Positions 29,100 through 39,339 are shown, counted from the first letter of the stretch. The stretch: DNA of 64,000 bases from Microcaldota archaeon (GCA_027365175.1 DAHXNY010000001.1:181483-245482), one strand, 5' to 3'. Program-made: numbers and translations. The notes: generated from the sequence alone by a model not told the origin.

Positions 29100-29996
29100 T
29101 CAACCAGTTAGACTTAGATATGCATAACTGTTAGGGCACGAAGCTCCATTTGAGCCTGTTTTAATGTAAGTAGTATACGTACCTACTGGGAAGTAATAGG
29201 ATTTCGTATCTGTAAGACAAGACGGGGTATCAGATACGCTTTGGTTGAGATAATAGGCATTATTTGAAGGGGTGCTATTGTATACATCCACAATGAGATT
29301 AGTAAATTGACCTTCATTGTCAGATACAGTCAAATATCCTCCAGACCACGTGCAAGAACCACTCGTACTAGAGCTTGCCGAACTTTCAGTTAACTGAAAA
29401 CTACTGCAAGAAACTGAACCAGAATTGTAAATTGTAGTAGTTGGTTGGATGGTGGTTGTATAATGTTGTAAAATTGTTGTAGTCGAAATAGAAGTTGATA
29501 GTATGCTACCCGTATTTACGTTATAGTACTTTGCATCCGACCCCACATTAACTAATGGAGAACATCCAGTTACATTGTTGTAATAAGTTCCATAAGTTCC
29601 AATATTAACAACAGAAGGACATGCATTTTGATAGTTTACATAAGTTCCGTAAGTACCTATGTTTACTACAAATCCAGAACAATTTCCATCAGTACTGCCA
29701 CTACCATAAGTACCTATGTTCACTACAGACGTGCAATTTGGAGATTGTATTGTTGTATAATTTGTAGAAGTAGTAGAGTTTAATGTGTATGGTATAGTTG
29801 TCTGGAGAGTGGTTGTGTTTTGGTTAGCCGAATTACCAAAAATATTTGTGAAAAAGTTTTCTATCAAAGCTATAAAATTAGAAAATACGCCCCACCGTCC
29901 GTTGTTGCTTGTCTGGTTGTTAGACGTTATTGTTGTAGTGGTATTTTGAGAAGTATACCGTGTGATTGTAGTGGGTGTGGTTGTCGGTGCAAGTCT
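29100..29996 (-). pseudogene. 5'-truncated Thr-rich repeat surface protein
   Basis: The frame of the 29100-29867 ORF stays open to a TGA at 29997-29999, giving APTTTPTTITRYTSQNTTTTITSNNQ..., but has no signal peptide or ATG start; truncated where the transposase reading frame begins. Confidence 0.65.
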
Positions 29997-30888
29997 TCAG
30001 AATAAGAGCATCGAATATACTGCAAACGCTCCAAATGGAGATACAATATTCGAAAGACTTGAACGGTCTCTTACTGTTGATGAACTTAGGAGATATGTGA
30101 GAGAAACAAGACCAATATTCAGAGGTTACGCAACTGTCGCAATTGATGAACATGTGGAGATTTTTTATGGTGACAAAGATACTGATGGTGTAATAGGCAC
30201 AAAGCCCAAAAACGGATCAAGTTATGCGTTCAGTTTTCTTGCTGTAAAGATAATTGTCCGCAACAAGGAATATGTTGTGGACTTGATACCGTTATACGAC
30301 AACAAAGTTGCTGAGCATACGATAGAAGTATTGGAGGAACTAGTGAAGTTATACAGAATAAATATGATCCTCATAGATGCAGGTTTTAGAGACTCAGATT
30401 TGTTGAACTGGATAGTAGGAAGAGATATTCACCTCATAACGCGCATGAGAACATCGAAGAATCTCAGGATAAAAGACGTCGAATACAATAAGGCGTATCT
30501 GTACTCTTCTCTGTACGAGAAAGGCACATACAACTCCATATGTAAAAAGATGTTCGTGTATAGGTTCAGGGATAAAAAACACAGAGATTTTTACCTCTTA
30601 TCAGATATGGATGAAGAACCGTCATGGATAAAAGATACCTATCGACTGAGATGGGGAATAGAAACTGGATTCAGGGACGTAAACAAAATGGAGATAAAGA
30701 CGACAACAAAGAACAAGGTAATACGGCTGTTTTTCTATATCATCTCCGTTCTTATGTATAACATCTGGATAGAGGTACGTTCAGAGTCCTATGTTCGACT
30801 AGACACGTTGAGGTCCATTCTAATAAGAATTGTTGTAAGTTCCATGGAATTGCGTGGTAATTTACTTCGTATAATGGGATTGGGGTAA
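29962..30888 (+). pseudogene. DDE transposase (IS4/ISH3-like), apparently 5'-truncated
   Basis: VAIDEHVEIFYGDKD...MILIDAGFRDSDLLNWI...YRLRWGIETGFRDVNKMEIKTTTKNKVIRLFFYIISVLMYNIW. The N-terminal helical domain is absent; frame blocked by a TGA at 29947-29949. Confidence 0.8.
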
Positions 30889-31203
30889 AAACTTATACTA
30901 ACAGGAACAGGCCGTCTTTGATGGTAGTGTAAAGTATGTGCAGTTACTCAGAAATCATGTCTTTTGCAGGAATATCCCATCCCTCCTCTATGAATTTATT
31001 ATCATGTTGGGATAATTTCTATTCGAAATAGCGGCCATAGATATGTATTTCAATGTCTATGCGGAACTACTGAGATAGGATTTCTTTGTCTATCTCCATG
31101 TATTTACCTGGTGCCGTAGGATTAGATGCCCTGACTTCTCAAAAGTTTATCTCTGCTGAGATTTTACTAGACTCCACAGGTTATTGAGCAAATACCCAAA
31201 ATG

Positions 31204-31629
31204 CTATGGCTTGTTCATGCTTTTCCTGCCGATTATCGTGCGCCATATATTAATTGCGTGCAGCAGAACTGCCACGATTAATGCTACTAGACCTATGATG
31301 AGGATTGCGACGTCTTTCTGGCCAGTTAGTGCGACACCCTCAAATGCAATTACTCCAGAATTCAGGAGAATGTACTCTACTACTATAGCCTTGTAGCTTG
31401 TTCCGCTATGACGTGAAACTCCAGGCACAAATATGTAAGAAACTCCAAAAATCAACTGCGTAACAAAACCATACAGCAAAAGCATGAATATTGGGTCTTT
31501 GCTTATGGTGACCGCGCCTGACAGGCTGATGGCGAGGAGTATTGTCCCTATTACGAAGTACAAAAACCCAGTAGCTATGTAAAGCCTTACCATTTTGCTC
31601 GTTGCTGCAACATTGTCCATCAAACGCAC
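31204..31629 (-). CDS. Four-TM membrane protein, hypothetical (cargo)
   Basis: 141 aa, four hydrophobic stretches with FGVSYIFVPGVSRHSG between TM2 and TM3, loosely reminiscent of haem-copper-oxidase/NnrS-like membrane proteins. Confidence 0.6.
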   Translation of the reverse strand: MRLMDNVAATSKMVRLYIATGFLYFVIGTILLAISLSGAVTISKDPIFMLLLYGFVTQLIFGVSYIFVPGVSRHSGTSYKAIVVEYILLNSGVIAFEGVALTGQKDVAILIIGLVALIVAVLLHAINIWRTIIGRKSMNKP

Positions 31630-31680
31630 CCGCTATCTATAGCAGAATCATTATTTATAAATTATTCCCAACCTAACGAG

Positions 31681-31701
31681 ATAAGGGGCTTCGCCCCTTA
31701 T
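31681..31701. repeat. Perfect 9-bp-stem hairpin
   Basis: ataaggggc-ttc-gccccttat. Confidence 0.75.
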
Positions 31702-31713
31702 AAACCCTCAGCA

Positions 31714-31758
31714 CGGGCGGGTTCCTCCGCAGCAAGCTAGCGGTATCTCACCCGCCCG
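31714..31758 (-). repeat. Nested hairpin downstream of tnpA, probable IS200/IS605 right-end structure
   Basis: CGGGCGGGT(31714-31722)/ACCCGCCCG(31750-31758), internal CCGC(31727-31730)/GCGG(31740-31743), 2 nt beyond the tnpA stop codon. Confidence 0.65.
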
Positions 31759-31760
31759 AA

Positions 31761-32087
31761 TCAGTTGAATTGCAGTTTCATCTGGTGGTCTTCTTCATGT
31801 TTCATGAATGGTTCGTATGAGACATCCTGTCGCCTTATGTAGTTCTTTATTATATTTTCACCGACAGGACCAACACTACTGTTGCTATACTGCCCTCCCC
31901 AAAAGTGTTTCCTTGGATATCTTTTTATGAAGTTCGGCATTTCTGCGAAGATTTTCGAAGCAGAATGCGACTTCAGGATCTGTACAACCTGTTCTATTGA
32001 GAGGTTGTTTGGAACGTTTACTTCCCTATGCACGTGCGCGTAGTCGTCTCCGAACGAGAATTCCTTTATCTTTATCCTGTACTGCAT
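31761..32087 (-). pseudogene. tnpA: IS200/IS605-type TnpA (Y1 HUH transposase), N-terminally truncated
   Basis: FGDDYAHVHREVNVPNNLSIEQVVQILKSHSASKIFAE...FWGGQYSNSSVGPVGENIIKNYIRRQ: HUH (HVH) and catalytic Tyr motifs; the usual leading strand (…PKYRR…) is missing. Confidence 0.75.
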
Positions 32088-32187
32088 TTCTGTTTCTCGA
32101 AATGCATCTGTTTAGGCTAAAAAAGAAGATAAAACTAGGAAAGCCGATAGTTTTAAAGAAGAAAACGCTAAAGAAGTTAATGAAAGT

Positions 32188-32859
32188 GTGATGAAAATGT
32201 TAGAAGACATGTTACTGGTAATGCGAAATCCAAGACTAGCAATTAATACATTATTAACCGCTCGTCGAAAAATAAAGTTTTATTCCCATCTGAATGAGAT
32301 ATTCTTCAATCAGCCATATTATTGGCTATGGTCTCATGCCAAACCACATACTACTTTGATAGATATTGGTGCTTTTATAGGAGACACTGCTGTCTATTTT
32401 GCAATGAATCCTAATATAGACAAAATAATAGCATATGAACCAAATCCGAAGACCTTTGAGATCCTATCAAATAACATACGGGCTCTACCAAAGCCAATAG
32501 CGTCTAAGATAAAACTAAAGAACACACCAATTTTCAATGAAGAAGTTTATGTTAGTAATTCAACAAATGCAGTAACAGGAACTAACAAAGTATTAGTGGG
32601 GGGGGGCGAAGCAGGTTCTATTAAAGCAACAACGTTGAGATTGGAGCTAAAAAACCTAAAAAACATAATGATTAAGAGTGATTGCGAAGGTGCAGAGTAT
32701 CAGATATTTAATGATGTGAAAGATCTAAAGGAAGTGTATGCTGTACAATTAGAATATCATAAAGGACACACGTTGATGTTGAACTTCTTTGAAAGGGCGG
32801 GTTTCAAATGTACATATTCATCTGAAGAAAAGCTGGGATATCTCTCTGCATTAAAATGA
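32188..32859 (+). CDS. FkbM-family methyltransferase (cargo), containing a G9 tract
   Basis: TTLIDIGAFIGDTAVYFAMNPNIDKIIAYEPNPKTFEILSNNI...IMIKSDCEGAEYQIF...AVQLEYHKG. Confidence 0.85.
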   Translation: MMKMLEDMLLVMRNPRLAINTLLTARRKIKFYSHLNEIFFNQPYYWLWSHAKPHTTLIDIGAFIGDTAVYFAMNPNIDKIIAYEPNPKTFEILSNNIRALPKPIASKIKLKNTPIFNEEVYVSNSTNAVTGTNKVLVGGGEAGSIKATTLRLELKNLKNIMIKSDCEGAEYQIFNDVKDLKEVYAVQLEYHKGHTLMLNFFERAGFKCTYSSEEKLGYLSALK

Positions 32860-32905
32860 TTGGTATCTGTTAGTCGTGCAAAAATCTCTCTTTCTAAGGA
32901 CGTCT

Positions 32906-33032
32906 ATCTGGCGGTGGCGAGGCTAAGATATTGTTAGAATCTGGGCTATAAAAAGTACCGAATTTTACGACGACAGATTTTAGCTTCGACGACAAAAAGG
33001 GGGTGCAAAATGTGGTCTCTATATATAACCCC
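32906..33032 (-). repeat. Terminal inverted repeat, right (127 bp)
   Basis: Exact reverse complement of 28882-29008. Confidence 0.97.
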
Positions 33033-33117
<85 letters not shown>

Positions 33118-33172
33118 ATAGCACTTAGAATTAATTGAGAACTATTATATTCCTTACAGATAAATTAATACC

Positions 33173-34402
33173 ATGCCCTCATTCTGCGAGAAATACGCTC
33201 CGATTACGCTCAACATGATTATCGGTAATAGGAACCAGATTGACAGGCTAATAAATTACGGTGCAGAGATCCAATCAGGCAAGAAGCAGAGGCCGCTATT
33301 GATATACGGCTCAACAGGGACAGGAAAGACGGCAGCAGCGCACGCATTTGCATATTCTAACGGCTTTGAGATAATAGAATTCGACGCAAGCGACTACAGG
33401 GACGCCGAAACTCTGCAGAAAAGGCTCCTTCCAGCAACAACATCCAGGAATCTCTTCGGCAGCAAGATCATAGTAATATTCGATGAGATAGACGAGATAT
33501 CTGCAAGGTTTGACAAAGGACTAGAAGGGATTCTGACAAAGCTCTTCAAGGAATCAAAAAGTCCCGTCATATTAACTGCGAATGACTACTGGAGCAGGAG
33601 CCTTGTCTTCCTAAGGGAATACGTGGAGAGGGTAGAGTTCAAGAAGCCAAGCGCAAACGAAGTCGTCTCACTGATGAACAACATACTGGCAAAGGAAGGC
33701 ATATCCATGGACAAGGCCACGGTGGATATAATAGCAAACAGGGCAAACGGCGACGTAAGAGCAGCACTAAACGACCTTGAGGCCATGGTGGGGGCCAGCC
33801 CTGAACTGCTGGATCATCTTGGAATGAGGGACAGGAAGGTGGAGACCTTCGCAGTGCTGGACAAAATATTCACTTCAAAGAGGCTTGCGTCGAGAAACGT
33901 AGCACTTGCTTCAGGAATAGACAAGGACATGCTGCTGAAATGGGTGGACCAGAACATACCCGTAAGATATCTGTCAAAGAAGGATGTCGCAAACGCATAT
34001 TCTGTTCTTGCTCTTGCAAGCAGGTTCAACAACAACGCAACACGCACAAATTACTATGGATATCTAAGATATGCAAACGACCTTATGTCAGGCGGCGTAA
34101 GCCTCCAGAATACAGGATACATAAGCACGATAAACCCATACCTGTTCCCAAGCGTAATAAGGTACCTCAGCACGACAAAAGCCGAGCGCCAGCACATCAA
34201 GGAGATAGCTGGCAAGCTCTCCCAGGTATTCCACGTGAACAAGAAGGAGATAGTCAACGGCTACATGCCGCTGCTGAAGCTGATGATGGAAAGCGGAGAG
34301 GAATCATACGGCAAGGATGAGACACTGGCCTTCATGGAGAAGCACTTCAACTTAGAATCTGGCGAAGCGGATTTCATAAAGGAGAGGGGAAAGAATCAAT
34401 AG
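33173..34402 (+). CDS. rfcL: Replication factor C large subunit
   Basis: EKYAPITLNMIIGNRNQI...LLIYGSTGTGKTAAAHAFAYSNGFEIIEFDASDYRD...SKIIVIFDEIDEIS...ILTANDYW. Confidence 0.93.
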   Translation: MPSFCEKYAPITLNMIIGNRNQIDRLINYGAEIQSGKKQRPLLIYGSTGTGKTAAAHAFAYSNGFEIIEFDASDYRDAETLQKRLLPATTSRNLFGSKIIVIFDEIDEISARFDKGLEGILTKLFKESKSPVILTANDYWSRSLVFLREYVERVEFKKPSANEVVSLMNNILAKEGISMDKATVDIIANRANGDVRAALNDLEAMVGASPELLDHLGMRDRKVETFAVLDKIFTSKRLASRNVALASGIDKDMLLKWVDQNIPVRYLSKKDVANAYSVLALASRFNNNATRTNYYGYLRYANDLMSGGVSLQNTGYISTINPYLFPSVIRYLSTTKAERQHIKEIAGKLSQVFHVNKKEIVNGYMPLLKLMMESGEESYGKDETLAFMEKHFNLESGEADFIKERGKNQ

Positions 34403-36051
34403 ATTCCAAGCTCCTGCAGGTTTATCTCAAACGCGGATACGGGCTCGTCTATGGAAAAGTTGTTCAGCACCTTAGGGTGTATCTCACCGAAGAATCCCAC
34501 GCTCCTGCCGTCAACCTTTATCTCTCCGCATCTGCCTTCTATAAAACTGCTGTGTGAGGATTTGGCTACGGTGTATTTTACCCTATTCAGGTACATGAGC
34601 TCCTCCAAAACAGCCTTCATATCATTAAGATTGGCTTTAGGATCCGATACTACTGCTGCAATGCGGTACTCCTCAGACGCTCTCTTTCCGGCATTTACGG
34701 AAAATGCCATATCTAGTTCAAATAATCTGTGCGGCATCTTCTCATGCTGGGACTTTGACAGATTGCCCATGAGAGAGGGGAGAAGCCATGTCCTAAGCAT
34801 AGATATGGATGAATTGACTGAGTTTGCAATCGTCACAGCTTCATCCTTTACCCTGTCCGTTTCCATCTTTTCATAATTTGCAGCGGGATTTGTCAGATAG
34901 GAATTCATGACCTGCGTGAACCCCATGCCTGCCATTATTCCCTCCAGATTCCTGTTCTTTAGCGTCGTACTCTCAAGAGATCCCGCATTGTAGCTAGGCA
35001 GCCCTATGGGCTGTATGTAGTCATAGCCGTATGCAATCGCGATATCTTCTATTATGTCCTGCTCGTTGATTATATCTATTCTATATTCCGGTAAACTAAA
35101 CCTTATCCTCTTGCCTACAGATGCAGCCTCGTAACCCATCTTGTTTGCAAGTGATATCGCCGCCCTGTAGTCGAATTTGACACCGAGGCTCTTCCATATA
35201 TCTTCAAGAGCTATCGAGATATAACCAGAATCCATCATAGGGTAAATCTTCTTAGAGCTTCCATAAACGGTGACCACCGGATAGACAGCTGCGCCCATGT
35301 CTATGAACATCGCTGCAAGCATGTCAATGCTCTTGCCTATCGCATACTCCGAATTTCCAGTCACGTCAACGAAGAGGTTCTTTGTGGACTCTGTCACCTT
35401 AGTCCTCTCCGAGTTTATTATCGGTATAAGCGCAAGAACTCCCTTGGAATCCTTGAGCACGGGATAGCCCGCTCTGCCATTGTCTATAGTGCTGCCGTAA
35501 TCAATCCCTTTTTTGTTTGTCTTAAGTATGCTGCTGAAGCCTTCCTGCTCTTTTGAATCAAGCGCAACGAACCTCTCATCCTTGGCAAGCGTGTACGACA
35601 GATCCATGGATTCTATGGAACTGAGATTGTGCATTCCTACTGCGATCTTCTTCCTCTTCCTCCCGAAAGTATCGCAGAACTTGTCAGTGAACGACATCAG
35701 CTGTTGCAGAGAAGTGTCATCAAGCTTGACTCCTTTGACCACCATACCTGCAATAAAAGGCCTTACATTCTTTACGCTGTTCGAGACATTTATCGCCATT
35801 TCCGGCTTCTTCCCATCAAGTTCATAGTGGAACTTATTGCTCTTATGCATGAAGTAACGCAACGCCCTTGCAATTCCTACCGGATCGAGAAGGTCTGGCC
35901 TCGAAGCGCTCAGCTCTATCTCAATCTCATCCTTGGTCATGCTCTCTATTTCAAGCCCAAGCTTCGATATCTGGTCTTTCAGCTGCTCATCGCTCATCTT
36001 CAACTTTAAGAGCGAATTGAAGTAATTTTTGTTTATCTTGACAACCGGCAT
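34396..36051 (-). CDS. pheT: Phenylalanyl-tRNA synthetase beta subunit
   Basis: IEIELSASRPDLLDPVGIARALRYF; EYRIDIINEQDIIEDIAIAYGYDYIQP; downstream of pheS. Confidence 0.95.
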   Translation of the reverse strand: MPVVKINKNYFNSLLKLKMSDEQLKDQISKLGLEIESMTKDEIEIELSASRPDLLDPVGIARALRYFMHKSNKFHYELDGKKPEMAINVSNSVKNVRPFIAGMVVKGVKLDDTSLQQLMSFTDKFCDTFGRKRKKIAVGMHNLSSIESMDLSYTLAKDERFVALDSKEQEGFSSILKTNKKGIDYGSTIDNGRAGYPVLKDSKGVLALIPIINSERTKVTESTKNLFVDVTGNSEYAIGKSIDMLAAMFIDMGAAVYPVVTVYGSSKKIYPMMDSGYISIALEDIWKSLGVKFDYRAAISLANKMGYEAASVGKRIRFSLPEYRIDIINEQDIIEDIAIAYGYDYIQPIGLPSYNAGSLESTTLKNRNLEGIMAGMGFTQVMNSYLTNPAANYEKMETDRVKDEAVTIANSVNSSISMLRTWLLPSLMGNLSKSQHEKMPHRLFELDMAFSVNAGKRASEEYRIAAVVSDPKANLNDMKAVLEELMYLNRVKYTVAKSSHSSFIEGRCGEIKVDGRSVGFFGEIHPKVLNNFSIDEPVSAFEINLQELGIY

Positions 36052-37545
36052 TCACACAGACCTCATATTCCTTGCAAAACCTATTCCATTATTGTAGAGC
36101 TCTGCTATGGACCGTATTCCGTTGTCCTTGCTCATGAGCAGTACGCGTTCCACTCCAGCTCCCCATGCAAGCACGCTTATCTTGCTCCTGGAGATCCCTG
36201 TCACCTCGCTCCTCATTATCCCGGAACCTCCCAGCTCTACCCATTCATCAGTCACATCCGAGTAGCCATAGAACTCAGCAGCCGGCTCTACGAATGGGAA
36301 GTATGAAGGCTTGAACTTTATCTTTATCCCGAGTCTTGCATATATCTTTATCAGAGTATCAAAAAGATTTGCCATGGTCAGATCCTTGCCTATTATTACG
36401 CCGTCATGCTGGTAGAAATCCGCAAGATGCCTGTAATCGATATTCTCATTCCTGAACAGCCTACCAAGGGAGAAGGCTTTTAACGGAAGCACCTCCTCGC
36501 TCTCTTCCGCAACTATCTTTGCAACTGCTTCCTGAACGAATCTTGCAGATACGCTCGTCGTATGGGTTCTAAGGACGCTCTGCCTTGCCTTATCGATGTC
36601 CCACTCGTATTTCCATGACCTTTCATGCTCCTCCTTTATTCTTTTGGCATAACTCTTCTCATCTATCTCCAAATCCTTCGGGTTTTCCAGGAAGAAGGTA
36701 TCCTGCTTATCCCTTGCAGGATGGTCCTGTGGGACGAAAAGGGAGTCGAATACCCAGAATGCAGAATCAATAGTTGGCCCGGATATCTCCTTGAAGCCCA
36801 TCGACATATAGACATCCTTTATCCTGTCAATCGTCTGTTTTAACACGTGCCTTTTTGCAGCAAATTCACGCTCCACCCTGGCAGACACGTCATATTCGGC
36901 GAACTTCTTGCCCTTCCAGCTCACCTTGGCAATCATCTCACGGTCTATGCTTCCTATCTCGTCCTTGCTTTTCTCTGAATGCCTGGCAGCCTCTTTGCCG
37001 CTCTGCGTTATCTCTGCCTTTTCAAACTCATTTACATTCTCGATATCCAAGAGCCCTCTTCTCTTCAGCGTATCCAATTCCTCTATGTATTCGGATGCGA
37101 GTTTATTGTGATCTCCTCCGGCTTCTATTGCCCTTAACAGGCGCTCTTCAGGGAATTCCTTCTTCAAGGCAGCCTCTCCTGCGCTTGTTATCTTCAAAGC
37201 GCCATTATCTACATGCGCAAGCCTCTTTCTCATGAGCCACTGCAGCCCTATCTTATCGTCACTGCTACTTAGCGATGCGGTCTTCACTTCAGATTTGCCT
37301 ATCCGCTGCAATAATCTGCTTTCCGGAAGTCCATCCCCGGCATACCTCTTACCCTCTGCAGTAAGGATTATCCTGCGCTCTTCCTTGTAATGCAATTTTA
37401 CAAAACCTTTATCTTCAAGTCCGTGAAGGGCCCACAGAACCTGATCCCTGCTAAGCTCCGTGTGCTTCTCAAGTCCTGCAAGTGATGTGCTATTTGTCCT
37501 TACCAATAAGCGAAGTACCTTAACCTCATAATTATGCAAAAACAC
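36052..37545 (-). CDS. pheS: Phenylalanyl-tRNA synthetase alpha subunit
   Basis: FKEISGPTIDSAFWVFDSLFVPQDHPARDKQDTFFL; RTHTTSVSARF; FSLGRLFRNENIDYRHLADFYQHDG; GSGIMRSEV. Confidence 0.97.
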   Translation of the reverse strand: MFLHNYEVKVLRLLVRTNSTSLAGLEKHTELSRDQVLWALHGLEDKGFVKLHYKEERRIILTAEGKRYAGDGLPESRLLQRIGKSEVKTASLSSSDDKIGLQWLMRKRLAHVDNGALKITSAGEAALKKEFPEERLLRAIEAGGDHNKLASEYIEELDTLKRRGLLDIENVNEFEKAEITQSGKEAARHSEKSKDEIGSIDREMIAKVSWKGKKFAEYDVSARVEREFAAKRHVLKQTIDRIKDVYMSMGFKEISGPTIDSAFWVFDSLFVPQDHPARDKQDTFFLENPKDLEIDEKSYAKRIKEEHERSWKYEWDIDKARQSVLRTHTTSVSARFVQEAVAKIVAEESEEVLPLKAFSLGRLFRNENIDYRHLADFYQHDGVIIGKDLTMANLFDTLIKIYARLGIKIKFKPSYFPFVEPAAEFYGYSDVTDEWVELGGSGIMRSEVTGISRSKISVLAWGAGVERVLLMSKDNGIRSIAELYNNGIGFARNMRSV

Positions 37546-37548
37546 ACC

Positions 37549-38331
37549 TTATACCAGCTTCCTATATGCGTAAATTCCGACAGCAGCCGCAACGGCAACT
37601 ATCGCCAGATATATCTCCATGGTGTATCCGTAGTAAATCCCGCTGAAATATGCCAGCACCTCTGCCTGCATCGACTGTTGCTGTGTATACGCAAAGGTAA
37701 ACTTGTTCAAAGGCTCGCTCTCAAACCATGAGAAGAGCGCATGCCCTGTGTAATTTCCTGTGAAGCTCGGATTGGGGAAATCGGGAGACGGATATACCGA
37801 TATGGCATCTGTTCCCTTGGGAATTATTATATTGAACCTTGTGTTGGGCGGCAGATCCTCTCCGCTTGAGGTGTGCTGGAAATTAAGCACAGAATCATTG
37901 AAGGTATACTCGAACTCCCTGGGTGCTACGTTCTGCACATCTGTTACGTTATTCACCCAGTAATCGAGCGTTATTATAGCAGTTCCTCCGTAATTGTTTG
38001 TATAGCCTATCGGGCCAGGAAGGAAGGTGACATCCCGCACGCTACCCCTGGGATTTATTATATGCTCCATCAGGTAATCGTTGCTCAACGCATGCTGCCA
38101 TTCGCTGAGTGTCAGGTTTATCGCTCTCCTGTCCTGGTTATACTGCGAAATCGAGGAATTCGATATGAAGATCGTGAACGACTCTACCACGTGGGCGCTG
38201 GTATTCTTGTAAAGTATGACTGTTGTATTGAGATATGTCATGTTGAAATATGCATTCGCACTTGCAAATAGGAAGACGGAGCTTATGGCAGATGCAAGCA
38301 GTATGTAGCTGGCCAATCTGTGCATATTCAT
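37549..38331 (-). CDS. Secreted/membrane protein with C-terminal TM, hypothetical
   Basis: Signal peptide SYILLASAISSVFLFASANA and C-terminal TM; glycosylation-type NxT/S motifs. Confidence 0.6.
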   Translation of the reverse strand: MNMHRLASYILLASAISSVFLFASANAYFNMTYLNTTVILYKNTSAHVVESFTIFISNSSISQYNQDRRAINLTLSEWQHALSNDYLMEHIINPRGSVRDVTFLPGPIGYTNNYGGTAIITLDYWVNNVTDVQNVAPREFEYTFNDSVLNFQHTSSGEDLPPNTRFNIIIPKGTDAISVYPSPDFPNPSFTGNYTGHALFSWFESEPLNKFTFAYTQQQSMQAEVLAYFSGIYYGYTMEIYLAIVAVAAAVGIYAYRKLV

Positions 38332-38390
38332 AAGTCTACCAATTGGACTTTATAAATCTATATCAGAAGGGTCTGTATTCTTTATATATG

Positions 38391-39065
38391 AGGCAATTTC
38401 AAAGTAGACATGCGGATTTTATGATAGTAAACAAGGAAGATGAGAGTAAGGCAGCTGCGCCGACAGTAGTAGAAAAGCCCTCAAACTACTTCAGTTCATA
38501 TATGCTTGCAGAGAAAAACAGGGCAAGACTGATAACTCCGGAAAGGCTTGTGGAGCAGCTTGACAATGAGCATTTCTTAAGGTCTCTGGAAAGCACCGAT
38601 TTCTACGGACAAAACAGGTACATATGGTTCTGGACTGGGGCGATAGGCACAAATCTGAACGGTTATTACGCGATAGACGTAGACGATAAAAGCAAAAGGA
38701 AAAAGCTCCGTTTCGTATCTATGCAATGGACGGAAGAGCTTGACAGCATGCCATTCAACAGGAGAGTATACTTCCATCAGGGAAGCGGTCCGATAGCTGT
38801 GGACATATGGAAGACGCCTAAACATGGGGGCATAACTAGCATGAGCGGGGTAAGACAGCCGATGGCAGAGGCGCCTGTAATGGTATACATGCAGGATGAG
38901 AGAAGCGTGCGGATGGAGAAAACAGCAGACGGAACAGATTCAAAAAACGATGCGGTAATGATACCTACATCAAGATTCTATGTTGCAAGGCAGGCATATC
39001 TGCGACAGAAGAATGAGCTGGATCCCAAGCTGCTCAAAGCCCTAAGACCGATATTTGAAGAGTAA
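38391..39065 (+). CDS. Hypothetical protein
   Basis: Well-formed ORF; no recognised motif (start could be 38343, 38391 or 38421). Confidence 0.55.
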   Translation, partial: RQFQSRHADFMIVNKEDESKAAAPTVVEKPSNYFSSYMLAEKNRARLITPERLVEQLDNEHFLRSLESTDFYGQNRYIWFWTGAIGTNLNGYYAIDVDDKSKRKKLRFVSMQWTEELDSMPFNRRVYFHQGSGPIAVDIWKTPKHGGITSMSGVRQPMAEAPVMVYMQDERSVRMEKTADGTDSKNDAVMIPTSRFYVARQAYLRQKNELDPKLLKALRPIFEE

Positions 39066-39080
39066 TCTGCCTTTCAAAAC

Positions 39081-39335
39081 TCAGTATTCCGTTATCTTTT
39101 TCTTCTTTATGTAATACTGCGTGTAAGGGCATGCTGGTATTATCTTCAATCCATTCTTCTTGGCGAACTCGAAAGCCCTGTCAGTAAGCTCCTCAGCTAT
39201 GCCCTTTCCCCTATCCTCTTCAGGAGTTCCCGTATGGTATATTATCATATGATTGTCCTTTATCCTATAGTCCAACTCTGCCTCTCCGTGTTCTGTCTTT
39301 GCCCATATCTTCCCTTTATCAAAGATTATCTCCAT
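39081..39335 (-). CDS. Small GNAT-like N-acetyltransferase (YjdJ/Gtn-type)
   Basis: LDYRIKDNHMIIYHTGTPEEDRGKGIAEELTDRAFEFAKKNGLKIIPACPYTQYYI. Confidence 0.85.
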   Translation of the reverse strand: MEIIFDKGKIWAKTEHGEAELDYRIKDNHMIIYHTGTPEEDRGKGIAEELTDRAFEFAKKNGLKIIPACPYTQYYIKKKKITEY

Positions 39336-39339
39336 GCGC

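Larger units (their letters stand above)
28882..33032. mobile_element. 4,151-bp TIR-bounded mobile element inserted at the 3' end of tRNA-Glu, with cargo
   Basis: Perfect 127-bp TIRs (28882-29008 / 32906-33032) flanked by a 14-bp direct repeat; interior is AT-richer with transposase remnants and cargo. Confidence 0.92.

Noticed and set aside
30889-31200. Non-coding 300-bp stretch within the element
   Set aside because: Searched by eye for ORFs, tRNA and hairpins; probably degenerate sequence but nothing supportable.
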